This document shows, piece by piece, positions 33,215 through 42,559 of a stretch of 62,758 nt of DNA (position 1 is its first letter; each line of letters opens with the position of its first letter). The notes under the pieces were generated by a model. It was not told where the DNA came from. It saw only the letters and a program-made list of their open reading frames with translations, and searched no databases. The translations under genes and the position numbers were made by a program. Where the stretch lies: NCBI RefSeq assembly GCF_019754295.1, contig NZ_VIRV01000016.1, positions 1 to 62,758 of the forward strand, written 5' to 3'. This stretch comes from Sellimonas caecigallum (GTDB lineage: Bacteria; Bacillota; Clostridia; Lachnospirales; Lachnospiraceae).

Positions 33215-33421
33215 ATGAAATGGTTTGACAACATTGCTTTGACACTTGTCATCATCGGAGCTCTGAACTGGCTTTTGGTAGGCATTTTCCGCTTCGACCT
33301 TGTCGCATATCTGTTTGGAAATCTCTCGGTTCTTTCCCGTATCATCTATGCGGCTGTAGGTCTTTGCGGACTCTACCTCATCAGCCTGTTCGGCCGTATC
33401 CGCGGATTTTCCGAACAATAG
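33215..33421 (+). CDS. Small DUF378 membrane protein
   Basis: This 68-residue protein has two membrane spans: ALTLVIIGALNWLLVGIF and the segment around IIYAAVGLCGLYLISLF. The motif GALNWLLVGIFRFDLVAYLFG is the DUF378 signature. Function is unknown. It has an excellent ribosome site and its own promoter, divergent from the radical SAM gene and convergent with the D,D-carboxypeptidase gene. Confidence 0.88.
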   Translation: MKWFDNIALTLVIIGALNWLLVGIFRFDLVAYLFGNLSVLSRIIYAAVGLCGLYLISLFGRIRGFSEQ

Positions 33422-33436
33422 GAACTGGCTGTTTAT

Positions 33437-34531
33437 TTAGGATATGCTATTTGTCCCTTCCAACAGAGCTGACATATCCTGATAAAGGGCATCTTTGGTC
33501 CCGGCCCCCATTACAACGGAGATGTATGGATTGCCTTCCTGATTCTTTTCAAGAAGAATCAGACAGAATCCTGCCTCTCCTGTGGTGCCGGTCTTACCTC
33601 CCAGTACAGTTACGCCATCTGGGGCAGCAGCAAGTCCTTTGGCATAGTAGTTCGTCGGCTCCCATCTGTCAGTGCGGATGCTTCCATCCGCTTCCTTGAT
33701 GGACACATCTCTTCCATCGCTTTCTATTATCTTGGCAAAATTCTCATTCTTGATACATTCACTGAAAATCAGGTACAGGTCATACGCTGTCGTATAATGA
33801 TCAGCATCATGAAGACCATGCGGGTTCATATAATGCGTACCTGTGGCCATCAATTCCTTCGCCCGGCTGTTCATTTCTTCCACAAAAGCCTCTTCGCTTC
33901 CGGATATATGCTCTGCGATGGCTGTCCCGGCATCATTTCCAGAATACAGCAAAAGCCCATAGATAAGATCTTCTAAAGTGAGCTGATCCCCCTCTTTGAG
34001 TCCGCAAAGCTGTGCATCTGACGGAAAACTTTCTGCAGCGGCATGGCTGCTTACAGTCACGATATCCGAAAGGTTGCCCTTCTCCAGAGCGATCAGCGCT
34101 GTCATGATCTTCGTCGTACTTGCCGGATACAGTTTTTCATGGATCCGGTCTGCATAAAGGACTTTTTTCGCATTTATGTCAAAAAGCCCTGCTGCATGGA
34201 CATTTGTGCTGCCACTGTAGGAGATTTCGTCCAGGTCTTCGGCTGAAACACACAAATCTGTCGCATAAAGTTTTTCTGTCTGATAGACAGAATTGCCGTA
34301 CATTTTTTCTTCATACGGCACGACACTTGCTTTTTTCTCTGCATTTTTTATGGAAACAGCATAAACCCCGGCTCCGCCGGCAGCTGCCACCAAGACGAAA
34401 GCTGCTGTCGCTGCCAGGATCCTTGCTCTTTTTTTCTTTTTCCGTTTCTTCTCCCGCAGTGCTCTCTGATGTGCGATCCTACGGCGTCTTTTTTCATTTT
34501 CTGTCTCAGATGGTTGTCTCTTTTCTCCCAT
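33437..34531 (-). CDS. D-alanyl-D-alanine carboxypeptidase (PBP5/DacA family)
   Basis: This 364-residue penicillin-binding carboxypeptidase trims the terminal D-Ala of peptidoglycan stem peptides. The start is the ATG at 34531 (AAGGGTG in front). The N-terminus is cytoplasmic and very basic (REKKRKKKKRAR), followed by a membrane anchor. Active-site Ser138 is in STTKIMTALIALE, the second motif is YSGND and the third GGKTGTTGEAG. No C-terminal amphipathic helix of PBP5 is visible. It is the last gene of the minus-strand cell-shape operon and follows mgsA by 22 bases. Confidence 0.92.
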   Translation of the reverse strand: MGEKRQPSETENEKRRRRIAHQRALREKKRKKKKRARILAATAAFVLVAAAGGAGVYAVSIKNAEKKASVVPYEEKMYGNSVYQTEKLYATDLCVSAEDLDEISYSGSTNVHAAGLFDINAKKVLYADRIHEKLYPASTTKIMTALIALEKGNLSDIVTVSSHAAAESFPSDAQLCGLKEGDQLTLEDLIYGLLLYSGNDAGTAIAEHISGSEEAFVEEMNSRAKELMATGTHYMNPHGLHDADHYTTAYDLYLIFSECIKNENFAKIIESDGRDVSIKEADGSIRTDRWEPTNYYAKGLAAAPDGVTVLGGKTGTTGEAGFCLILLEKNQEGNPYISVVMGAGTKDALYQDMSALLEGTNSIS

Positions 34532-34553
34532 TTTTACACCCTTATCTTCTTTT

Positions 34554-34949
34554 TTATTTATACATTTCCCTCCAGTCAAGGTCTCCCCTGTCGATGGCCA
34601 GTATGATCAATTCGGCTGTAGCCAGATTGGTTGCCACCGGAATATTGTACGTGTCACAGAGCCGGATCACATCGTTTACGTCCGGTTCATGCGGCTTCGG
34701 ATTGGACGGATCTCTCAAGAAGATCAGCGCATCAATTCCATTCTGCGCAATCTGGGAGCCAAGCTGCTGCTTACCCCCAAGCGGTCCTGCCAGATATTTG
34801 TGTACATTCAGATTCGTCACTTCTTCAATCAAACGCCCGGTCGTTCCTGTTGCATACAATTCATTCCTGCTTAATATTCCACGATAAGCTATACAGAAAT
34901 TCTGCATCAACGTCTTTTTTGCATCGTGCGCGATCAATCCGATATTCAT
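34554..34949 (-). CDS. mgsA: Methylglyoxal synthase
   Basis: This 131-residue cytoplasmic enzyme converts dihydroxyacetone phosphate to methylglyoxal and phosphate. Family marks are IGLIAHDAKK with the catalytic His, ATGTTGRLI, GPLGGKQQLGSQIA with the phosphate-binding loop, and FLRDPSNPKPHEPDVN with the catalytic Asp and His. It is embedded in the shape operon after rodA, a gene order seen in many clostridia; the metabolic reason is unclear. Confidence 0.95.
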   Translation of the reverse strand: MNIGLIAHDAKKTLMQNFCIAYRGILSRNELYATGTTGRLIEEVTNLNVHKYLAGPLGGKQQLGSQIAQNGIDALIFLRDPSNPKPHEPDVNDVIRLCDTYNIPVATNLATAELIILAIDRGDLDWREMYK

Positions 34950-34961
34950 TTACCTCACTCC

Positions 34962-36086
34962 TTATTTATATTTTTTCTGCTGTAACCCAACATTCAGAAC
35001 AATACCAATCCCGATATACATACTCAAAAGGGAGGACATGCCGTAACTTACAAACGGAAGCGGTATACCGGTATTCGGGAAAAGGCCCGTCGCAACGCTG
35101 ATGTTGATAAAACTCTGTATGGCTATCTGCGAGGCGATCCCGCAGCAAATAAGCCTTCCCCCTAGATCTTGTGCTCTCATACCTATCAATAGGCATTGTA
35201 TTACAATTAATAATAGCAGACCAATCACAATACAGCAACCCACAAAGCCTAATTCTTCTCCGACAATCGCAAAAATAAAGTCGGTCTGAGGTTCCAGTAT
35301 GAAATTTCCATTTTTCACGGAAGTAGTTGTATTGTTATTGAGTCCTTTTCCAGTAAGCTGGCCGGAACCGATAGCCATGATGGAATTGTTCTGCTGGTAG
35401 GCCTCATCGCTTTTATATTTCTCCGGCTGCAGCCATGCAAGTATACGCGTCTCCTGATAGCCATGCAGAAGATCCAAATCCGAATGCACGATCAGGCTCA
35501 GAAGGATGATGACTGTTGGTACAGTAACCAGAAGAACCACTCCGATAAATTTATAGCTCAGTCCGCCTACATACATCAATACGCAAAATACAAGGGCTAT
35601 GGAAATCGTTGTGGAAAGATCGGGCTGCTGGTAAATAAGAAAACATGGAACAGCCAGAAGTCCCACGGCCCTAATGATCGTGAGCGGTTTTTTCATCTCG
35701 CCCTCATGTTTCATTATAAATTTAGCAAAAAACAGCACAAGTAATATCTTGGCAAGTTCCGACGGCTGGAATGTGGTAAACCCCAAATCTATCCATCTTG
35801 TGGCTCCATTGACATCTTTTCCAAAGAAACGCACTACCAGCAAAAGTCCCACCGTCAGAGCGTAGAGCAGCCACTGAAGATTCAGGATCCATACATAGTC
35901 TATCAAGGATACAATGACCAGTGCGATCAGACCGATAATCAGACCGATGATCTGTTTTCCCTGCACAGACTGTTTGGCGCTCCCAATAAGCATAATCCCA
36001 AGGGATGTGAGGGCCAGCACCAGAACAAGCAATGTGAATTTATAATCTTTTAAACGATAAGGTTTCGTAATATTCAGTATTTTCAA
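34962..36086 (-). CDS. rodA: Rod-shape SEDS glycosyltransferase RodA
   Basis: This 374-residue protein is a SEDS-family peptidoglycan polymerase with about ten membrane spans. Landmarks are the NGATRWIDLG segment, FQPSELAKILLVLFFAKF, the conserved Asp in YQQPDLSTT, the segment GSGQLTGKGL, TDFIFAIVGEELGF and the final PFVSYGMSSLL. RodA rather than FtsW is preferred because it shares an operon with mreBCD and PBP2, its partner transpeptidase. Its ATG overlaps the minE stop by 4 bases. Confidence 0.94.
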   Translation of the reverse strand: MKILNITKPYRLKDYKFTLLVLVLALTSLGIMLIGSAKQSVQGKQIIGLIIGLIALVIVSLIDYVWILNLQWLLYALTVGLLLVVRFFGKDVNGATRWIDLGFTTFQPSELAKILLVLFFAKFIMKHEGEMKKPLTIIRAVGLLAVPCFLIYQQPDLSTTISIALVFCVLMYVGGLSYKFIGVVLLVTVPTVIILLSLIVHSDLDLLHGYQETRILAWLQPEKYKSDEAYQQNNSIMAIGSGQLTGKGLNNNTTTSVKNGNFILEPQTDFIFAIVGEELGFVGCCIVIGLLLLIVIQCLLIGMRAQDLGGRLICCGIASQIAIQSFINISVATGLFPNTGIPLPFVSYGMSSLLSMYIGIGIVLNVGLQQKKYK

Positions 36087-36313
36087 AGCTTTTCTCCTGT
36101 CAGTGTAATGGTAATCCGGGAACGGCTGATGGAAACATCAAAGGTTTCCGGTGTTGTATCAATGTATTTTGAAATTGTTGCAAACAAATCTTTTTGAAAC
36201 AATTCTCCCACATTCGGGTTACAATCAATTCTGTCAGAAACAATCAGAGTTCGCAGACGGTCTTTGGCAATTCCGACAGACGCTTTTCTTTCCATTCCTT
36301 CAAATATACCCAT
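36083..36313 (-). CDS. minE: Cell division topological specificity factor MinE
   Basis: This 76-residue protein has the N-terminal MinD-binding segment AKDRLRTLIVSDR and the C-terminal dimerisation domain with LFATISKYIDTTPETFDVS. It stimulates MinD ATPase. It is slightly shorter than E. coli MinE (88). It follows minD by 15 bases and overlaps rodA by 4 bases. The pairing MinD-MinE in a Gram-positive is typical of clostridia. Confidence 0.92.
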   Translation of the reverse strand: MGIFEGMERKASVGIAKDRLRTLIVSDRIDCNPNVGELFQKDLFATISKYIDTTPETFDVSISRSRITITLTGEKL

Positions 36314-36328
36314 CTCAAAGCCTCCTGA

Positions 36329-37120
36329 CTAATTCTTTTTGAATAAATGGGAAAGTCTGGAAAGCAGACCTCCTTTTTCATCCATATTCATAATCGGGAT
36401 GTCTTCTCCGATGATCCTGCGGCAAATGTTCATGTATGCCTTTCCGGAAAGGCAATCCTGATCGATAACCGGTTCCCCCTGGTTGGTAGCCACCACCACC
36501 TGCTCGTCATCTGGTATCGCACCGAGAAGATGGATTGGAAGGATCTCCGTCACATCATCCACGGACATCATATCTCCTCTTTTTACCATATCGATCCGGA
36601 TCCGGTTGATGACAAGCTCCAGATTTCGAAGCTGCTGTGTTTCCAGAAGTCCAATGATCCTGTCCGCATCACGTATAGCAGACACTTCCGGTGTGGTTAC
36701 AACGATGGCTTTGTCTGCCCCTGCCACCGCATTCTGAAATCCCTGCTCAATACCAGCCGGGCAGTCCAGAAGAACATAGTCGTACTCATCTCTCAATTCG
36801 GCCGTAAGCTTTCGCATCTGTTCCGGAGAAATAGCGGATTTATCCTTTGTCTGTGCGGAAGGAAGAAGGTACAGACCTTCATATCTCTTGTCTTTGATAG
36901 CCGCCTGTTTAAGCCTGCATTTTCCCTCAATCACATCCACAAGATTGTAAACGATTCTGTTTTCGAGCCCCATGACCACATCCAGATTCCGAAGTCCGAG
37001 ATCTGTGTCGATCACGAGAACTTTCTTGGAAAGTTTCGCAAGACCTGCTCCTATATTCGCTGTCGTTGTCGTCTTCCCGACGCCTCCCTTTCCTGAAGTA
37101 ACTACGATGATTTCACCCAT
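36329..37120 (-). CDS. minD: Septum site-determining ATPase MinD
   Basis: This 263-residue ParA-type ATPase has the deviant Walker A GKGGVGKTT at residues 10-18, VIDTDLGLRNLD, LLDCPAGIEQGF and a C-terminal amphipathic membrane-targeting helix (GLLSRLSHLFKKN). It oscillates or localises with MinE to place the division site, normally through MinC. No minC gene is next to it here. The ribosome site is AGGAGGAAAAGAAA. Confidence 0.95.
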   Translation of the reverse strand: MGEIIVVTSGKGGVGKTTTTANIGAGLAKLSKKVLVIDTDLGLRNLDVVMGLENRIVYNLVDVIEGKCRLKQAAIKDKRYEGLYLLPSAQTKDKSAISPEQMRKLTAELRDEYDYVLLDCPAGIEQGFQNAVAGADKAIVVTTPEVSAIRDADRIIGLLETQQLRNLELVINRIRIDMVKRGDMMSVDDVTEILPIHLLGAIPDDEQVVVATNQGEPVIDQDCLSGKAYMNICRRIIGEDIPIMNMDEKGGLLSRLSHLFKKN

Positions 37121-37151
37121 TTTCTTTTCCTCCTGCTAAATCCTGATGAAC

Positions 37152-37177
37152 CGGCAGGGGCCTCTCGCCGCCTGCCG
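37152..37177 (-). other. Stem-loop between PBP2 and minD
   Basis: CGGCAGG / CCTGCCG form a 7-bp GC-rich stem with a 12-base loop in the 91-base gap between the PBP2 stop and minD. No U run follows, so it is not a terminator; mRNA processing or partial attenuation is possible. It marks the place where minC stands in some clostridial operons. Confidence 0.5.
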
Positions 37178-37211
37178 CAATGTCTTTGGTAAACTCTCGT
37201 CTGCTTCTTCT

Positions 37212-40118
37212 TTAGTCTCCGGATACGACAGATCCAAGAGAGGAAGCATGTCCTGTCACGATTTCATCTTTCTCATCCAGGTTGTAATAGTAACGAATGA
37301 TATCCCTGCCCACTTCGGAAGGATAAGTTGAATTATATCCGTTTGCGATACGGATCGCAAACGCGATCTCCGGATCACTGCTCGGTCCAAAACCGACAAA
37401 CAGACCGTGGTTTGGATGCGTTGTGCTCTGCTGTGCAGTACCCGTTTTTCCGGAAAGTTCAAAATTTCCGAGACTGCCGAATGTGTACGAAGTACTTGTG
37501 ACTACTCTTCTCATACCGCTTTGAACCGCATCCCATGTGGAGGAAGAAACTCCTTCAACCTGATTTTTAACCTTTGGCTCATAATCTTTCACAAGCTTTC
37601 CATTTACATCCGTCACTTTATCCAGCAGACTTAGGTCATAGACTGTTCCTTCGTTGGCAATCGCTGTAATGTATCTGGCCAGTCCTGCTGTCGTGTAGTT
37701 GTTGTTGCCCTGTCCGATAGAAGAACGCACGGCATCCGTATCGGAAATCTGAGGAGCTGATTCTGTGATCTCCACTCCAGTCGTGTCTCCAAGACCGAAT
37801 TCTTCTGCATACTGTTTCAGGACATCTGTTCCTGCATCTGTACTGTATTTTCCCGTACTCTGAGAACCGAGTCTGTATCCCACTTCATAAAAGAAATCGT
37901 TACAGGAGTGCTGAATCGCACTTACCACATTCTCGCTTCCGTGAGCACTTGGATATACCCAACATCTTGGATTCGGGAAAATTTTGTCAAATATACCGCT
38001 GCATGAGATGATGCTTCCGGTGTTGATGACTCCTTCCGTCAACCCTGCCACCGCAACAAGCGGTTTGTATGTGGACCCAGGCGCCGTCTTTTCCTGAGTC
38101 GCCCTGTTGTACATCGGTCTTGAATTCATGACTGACAGTTTTGCGAAATAGTTCGAGTCAATGGTGTTAGCCAGACGGTTATTGTCATACCCAGGATAGG
38201 ATACCATAGCCAGCACCTGCCCGGATTTCGTGTCTGTGATGACAATAGACCCACTGCAAGGTTCCAGTCCAAGTTCTCCTGGTGTGATCTCCAGATTTCG
38301 GATTTTCTCCCGGACAAATTCATAAGCACTCACGGTCCCTGATCTTAGCCGATTATACTGTGTCTCGTCATATTTGATGATATTTTGTTCATATAATAAA
38401 AGACATACCTGGCGTCCTGTGAGTTCGCCGCTTTTGATCATATATTTATAGATGATTTTCTCAAAACTACTGTCTGTACTGATGGAACTCTGCACATACT
38501 GAACAATCGCCTGATATACTTCAGATGCATCTGAATAGTTTGCCTGGCCTTCCAGATAGTCTGTAAGCTTGGACGTATCAATCCAGTTTTTGGAAATAGC
38601 ATAATTCAGATATTCATGGATACTGATCGTCTCATCTTCTTTCCATGCCAGGTACGTTGCGTCTCCTTTATCAATTTTATCTTTCAAAAGGATGCCTGAT
38701 TTATCCGTAAGAAGATCATCTACCACGTAGTCAATATAAGCTTTCATTTTTTTGGAAAGACTTTTATATGGTGTTCCGTTCTCATCCTGCATTTCATTGG
38801 CAATTGCTGCGATGGCGTCTTCCTGCTCTCTGGAATATAACTCCAGCACCTGCTTTTCCGTTGTCTTTGCATCGCTTGCTTTAAAATGCTCCGTGTCCAG
38901 GATCTGGTTTTCAAAAAACGCATTGTACACATCCCCAACCGGAATGATAATGTTGTCCGCGTCTGTAATCTTGCTCCTGTCGTAATCCAGCTGATTTGTC
39001 ATCTTTGCCAGAAGGATGGCGGCAAGCTTCTCCTCCAGAATATTATAGGCAGCCATCTGAAGATCCGAATCAATGGAAAGATACAAATCATTTCCTGCTT
39101 TTGCATCTGTCACCTTTTTAGTATCGATGACTTTTCCTACATTGTTGACATAAAACTTTGTCTCGCCTTTTTTCCCCTGAAGAATGCTGTCCATGGATTT
39201 CTCAATCCCTGCTTTTCCCACGATATCTGTGAGAGAATAGTTTTTCTGCTCTTCATCTGAAAGGGCATTGTATTCTTCCTGTGAAATCTGACCAGTATAT
39301 CCGATGATAGAAGCAAAATATTTGCTGTTGTTATACTGACGAATGGAACTTTCCTCAATGCTGACGCCTGTCAGTTCATCCTGTCGTTCCATGATCTCCG
39401 CCACCGTCTTATCGCTCACATTGGTTGCGATAGTCGTGGCGATATATTTTCGGAATTTATTCAGGCTCATGGCATAACGGATATTCACAAGTTTCAGAAC
39501 ATCCTCTTTCTCGTATTTTTCCTCATCGATCCCATACCCATACTGCTTGTCCGTACATAGATAGTGGATCATATCATCCGCTGTGTAGTTCTTCTGCTCT
39601 TCCGAAAGCTTGTCGATCGTGGCAAAGCCAAACACATCAGCTATAAACCGAAGCCTTGCAGTACCCTCAGAAGAATAAGCATATTCTCCATTATCATTTA
39701 AAATGATTCCGAAACTATTGATGACAGAGTCGCCGTTTTTCTCTATGATATCGATGACAGTTCGGATTGTTTTGTTCAGCTCTTTATTTTTTTGCGCAGT
39801 TGTGTCGTAATCTCCGTTATCCTCGATCGTCACGGAATAGGCAAGCACGTTGTCCGCAAGCACTTTCCCATTTCGATCCAGAATCCTGCCTCTTGTTCCC
39901 TGAACTTCTCTTGTTTTCTGAATCTGTAGCTTATAATCATTCAGGTAACTTTCCCCTTTTACAATCTGAAGGTAAAATACTCTCTGTACCAAGATCGCTG
40001 CCATCACACAGAATGCTATCATTACGATAAACATCCGTGAACTGAAAACTCTGATGACAGTCTCCTTTATGCGTTCCCATATCTTATACAAATTTGCTTG
40101 CACTCCTTTTTTCTTCAT
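37212..40118 (-). CDS. mrdA: Class B penicillin-binding protein 2 (elongation transpeptidase), very long
   Basis: This 968-residue transpeptidase cross-links lateral wall with RodA. One membrane span (about 28-50) precedes the dimerisation domain (TRGRILDRNGKVLADN, then GVSIEESSIRQYNNSKYFA). The transpeptidase has Ser682 in PGSTYKPL, HSCNDFF and SGKTGTAQ. About 350 residues more than in typical PBP2 precede the active-site Ser; the extra part is a largely helical, charged insertion at about residues 370-620. The ATG at 40118 overlaps mreD by 35 bases; a TTG at codon 10 with AAAGGAG in front is an alternative start. Confidence 0.92.
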   Translation of the reverse strand: MKKKGVQANLYKIWERIKETVIRVFSSRMFIVMIAFCVMAAILVQRVFYLQIVKGESYLNDYKLQIQKTREVQGTRGRILDRNGKVLADNVLAYSVTIEDNGDYDTTAQKNKELNKTIRTVIDIIEKNGDSVINSFGIILNDNGEYAYSSEGTARLRFIADVFGFATIDKLSEEQKNYTADDMIHYLCTDKQYGYGIDEEKYEKEDVLKLVNIRYAMSLNKFRKYIATTIATNVSDKTVAEIMERQDELTGVSIEESSIRQYNNSKYFASIIGYTGQISQEEYNALSDEEQKNYSLTDIVGKAGIEKSMDSILQGKKGETKFYVNNVGKVIDTKKVTDAKAGNDLYLSIDSDLQMAAYNILEEKLAAILLAKMTNQLDYDRSKITDADNIIIPVGDVYNAFFENQILDTEHFKASDAKTTEKQVLELYSREQEDAIAAIANEMQDENGTPYKSLSKKMKAYIDYVVDDLLTDKSGILLKDKIDKGDATYLAWKEDETISIHEYLNYAISKNWIDTSKLTDYLEGQANYSDASEVYQAIVQYVQSSISTDSSFEKIIYKYMIKSGELTGRQVCLLLYEQNIIKYDETQYNRLRSGTVSAYEFVREKIRNLEITPGELGLEPCSGSIVITDTKSGQVLAMVSYPGYDNNRLANTIDSNYFAKLSVMNSRPMYNRATQEKTAPGSTYKPLVAVAGLTEGVINTGSIISCSGIFDKIFPNPRCWVYPSAHGSENVVSAIQHSCNDFFYEVGYRLGSQSTGKYSTDAGTDVLKQYAEEFGLGDTTGVEITESAPQISDTDAVRSSIGQGNNNYTTAGLARYITAIANEGTVYDLSLLDKVTDVNGKLVKDYEPKVKNQVEGVSSSTWDAVQSGMRRVVTSTSYTFGSLGNFELSGKTGTAQQSTTHPNHGLFVGFGPSSDPEIAFAIRIANGYNSTYPSEVGRDIIRYYYNLDEKDEIVTGHASSLGSVVSGD

Positions 40119-40611
40119 CTTCCAGTCTTCGGTTGATCCTAAGGATGATCTGATAAAGGATCAGTGTGACCAGAATCGTATATACAAGTTCTGGCATGAT
40201 GATATGCCCCAAGTAATACAGAAAATGGAAATCGCTTTGCAGCATAAACTGAAAAACGTATACCCAGAGTCCGTAGATCAGCTCGCTCCCGCTGATCAGA
40301 AGAAGTGGAAGTTTCATATCATCACTGTAGTAAAGCCTTTTGAAAAACCCGTTCACATATCCGATGACGGAATATAAAAGCGTATAAAACCCAATATATC
40401 TGCTGAAACAAAGATCCAGCAAAAAACCGCTCAAAAAGCCGACAAACATTCCCTCATTTTTTCCTCTCATAAATCCAAAAGATGCTGTCAGGATAACAAG
40501 AAGGTTCGGCTTAATGGAGGCTATCTCAAGATACTGAAACACTGTCGTCTCAAGGAGAAAGAAGAGGATGATCATAATGACCTCTATAGCCTTTCGTTTT
40601 ACTGTCTGCAT
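40084..40611 (-). CDS. mreD: Rod shape-determining protein MreD
   Basis: This 175-residue membrane protein has about five spans and the family pattern FLLETTVFQYLEI, KPNLLVILTASFGFMRG, GFLSGFLLDLCF and IGFYTLLYSVIGYVNGF. I choose the ATG at 40611, because the one at 40617 is directly against the AAGGAG ribosome site. It bridges MreC to the elongasome. Its 3' end overlaps the PBP2 start. Confidence 0.88.
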   Translation of the reverse strand: MQTVKRKAIEVIMIILFFLLETTVFQYLEIASIKPNLLVILTASFGFMRGKNEGMFVGFLSGFLLDLCFSRYIGFYTLLYSVIGYVNGFFKRLYYSDDMKLPLLLISGSELIYGLWVYVFQFMLQSDFHFLYYLGHIIMPELVYTILVTLILYQIILRINRRLEDEEKRSASKFV

Positions 40612-40630
40612 TCCCATTCTCCTTCCTGCA

Positions 40631-41506
40631 CTACTGCTGGTTCCCGTTGTCGATCAGATCCTGTTTTGTCGTGGTAATGACCATGACTTCCTGCAGTTTC
40701 TTAAAATCCACCGCCGGGATGATATATCCGGAACGCGTCAGATTGTTGGAATCCACCTTGACATCGCTGACATAGCCGATAAGAAGTCCCTGAAGATACT
40801 TGCTGCTGATGTTGGATGTGACAATCTGTTCTCCCACAGCCACTTCATTGTCATTGTTCGGCAGCTGCTCAAACTTGATTACTCCATCGTTGATCAACTT
40901 GAGATCTCCACTCACAATACATTGGTCGAACGTCGTCATAACCATGGCAGATACATTGACTTCATCGATGATGGAACGCACGGTAGACGAATGTTTCCTT
41001 ACCTCTGTAACAATTCCCACAAGTCCGCTTCCGGACAGAACATTCATATCTTCCCGGATACCGTCCTCACTTCCCTTATCAATAATAAAAGAAGTAAACC
41101 AGTTGCTTCCGTTATTGGCAATCACTCTGGCTCCTACTTTGGGGTAATCGGATGTATTCTGATCCATCTTGTACAGCTCATAGAAACGGTCAAGTTCCAC
41201 TGATTTCTGCTGAAGCTGGCTGTTCTCCATTTTTAGGGTCTCATTCTGCTCTTTCAGCTTTTCATTTTCTTTCTGGACTTCCTTCAATGTAGCGAAGTTT
41301 TCTCCCACATCTCCGATCCATGTCCCGATCATATTTATCCCTTTCTGCATCGGGATAACAGTATAGTCGGCAATGACCCTGAGCGGTCCGCTTTTGATAT
41401 CTGCAAAGAAGGATGCTCCCATGCAGACAACACAGATGACAGCGATCGCCAGCAGCCAGTATTTACTTTCGAATTTTTTCTGTTTATTCGGTTTATTCGT
41501 CTTCAT
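40631..41506 (-). CDS. mreC: Rod shape-determining protein MreC
   Basis: This 291-residue bitopic protein has one N-terminal span (about 13-32), a coiled coil (about 65-105, VQKENEKLKEQNETLKME) and two outside beta-barrel domains with GARVIANNGSNWFTSFIID, DMNVLSGSGLVGIV, SIIDEVNVSAMV and GLLIGYVSDV. It assembles the elongation complex on the outer face. The ATG lies one base after the mreB stop, with AGGTGG inside the mreB end. Confidence 0.93.
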   Translation of the reverse strand: MKTNKPNKQKKFESKYWLLAIAVICVVCMGASFFADIKSGPLRVIADYTVIPMQKGINMIGTWIGDVGENFATLKEVQKENEKLKEQNETLKMENSQLQQKSVELDRFYELYKMDQNTSDYPKVGARVIANNGSNWFTSFIIDKGSEDGIREDMNVLSGSGLVGIVTEVRKHSSTVRSIIDEVNVSAMVMTTFDQCIVSGDLKLINDGVIKFEQLPNNDNEVAVGEQIVTSNISSKYLQGLLIGYVSDVKVDSNNLTRSGYIIPAVDFKKLQEVMVITTTKQDLIDNGNQQ

Positions 41507-41507
41507 C

Positions 41508-42536
41508 CTATCTCATCCACCTATAGTTTTCATCTTTCATGGAGTACGCAAGTCTCCCAAGTTCCGGAGACCGTATGATCTCCCGAAGTCCTTTTGCCAC
41601 GCAGTATTCCGGCTCTTTTACCGTATGAAACATAAGACCGGTCTTTCCTTCCAGATAATCCGTGATCCCAGGTGTCCTTGCCACACCGCCGGTCAAATAG
41701 ATTCCGGATCTGCGGATACTGGACAGTACTTCCGGTGGAGTCCTCTCCAGCATCAGCAGCACCGCATCTGCACACTGTTTCAGCGGTTCCCGCATGGCCG
41801 CCCTTACCGCATGTACCGGTATTTCCTGCTGTCTGGGCCCGCCTTCTGCCAGATCGATACCAGCCGCAGTAACTTTCCTTCCCTCATCATCCCAAAATAC
41901 ATTCATCTTTTTTCTAACGGCCTCCGCGGTAAGACGGCCGATAGCAAAATCCTGATTATGCCTTACGAGTGTGACGAGTGCATTGTCAAATGTCACTCCA
42001 CCGATTTTAAGCAGCCGGTTCATGACAATTCCTCCGGATGCCACGATAGAAATATCTGTCGTCTCTCCTCCGATATTGACGATCGCCGCTCCTGGACTTG
42101 ACATAATATCAAGTCCCAGTCCAACTGCATCGGCCAGAGCACGTTCAACGATGTTGACCTTCTTGGCCTTGGCCGAAGAATAGATTGCCAGGTCGTAGAA
42201 TGCTTTTTTCTCTACCTCCGTTACATCTGTCGGAACGGCAACCACATATTCTGTTCCTCGAGAGAAAAGTCCGTCATCCGGTTTCAGAAGACGCGTCAGC
42301 AGAATCTGCATGTCATAAAATCGGGAGATGACTCCCTCTTTCATGGGAAATTCTATGCGGATATGCTCAGGTGCCCGTTCAAACATACTGTAAGCCACAT
42401 CCCCATAAGCAAACATCTCATTTGTATCCTCCGAAATGGCCACCACATTTTTTTCCATCCATATCCGGTCTTCTTTTTTGTCATATATTTTTAACTGATA
42501 TGTTCCAAGATCCAGGCCATACACATTTCTGGTCAT
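41508..42536 (-). CDS. mreB: MreB-family actin homologue
   Basis: This 342-residue protein has the actin fold of MreB/Mbl: phosphate 1 DLGTYQLKIYD, connect VIVAVP-like VVAVPTDVTEVE, VERALADAVGLGLDI, phosphate 2 VNIGGETTDISIVASGGIV, and adenosine loop IYLTGGVARTPG. Phosphate 1 has GTYQLK where MreB usually has GTANT, so it is a diverged member. It stands upstream of mreC in the shape operon and directs lateral wall synthesis from inside the cell. Confidence 0.9.
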   Translation of the reverse strand: MTRNVYGLDLGTYQLKIYDKKEDRIWMEKNVVAISEDTNEMFAYGDVAYSMFERAPEHIRIEFPMKEGVISRFYDMQILLTRLLKPDDGLFSRGTEYVVAVPTDVTEVEKKAFYDLAIYSSAKAKKVNIVERALADAVGLGLDIMSSPGAAIVNIGGETTDISIVASGGIVMNRLLKIGGVTFDNALVTLVRHNQDFAIGRLTAEAVRKKMNVFWDDEGRKVTAAGIDLAEGGPRQQEIPVHAVRAAMREPLKQCADAVLLMLERTPPEVLSSIRRSGIYLTGGVARTPGITDYLEGKTGLMFHTVKEPEYCVAKGLREIIRSPELGRLAYSMKDENYRWMR

Positions 42537-42559
42537 CGATTATCTGCCCCTTCTGTCTT

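Noticed and set aside
36347-37096. Open frame of 249 codons opposite minD
   Set aside because: minD is a certain gene and the antisense frame has no family resemblance.
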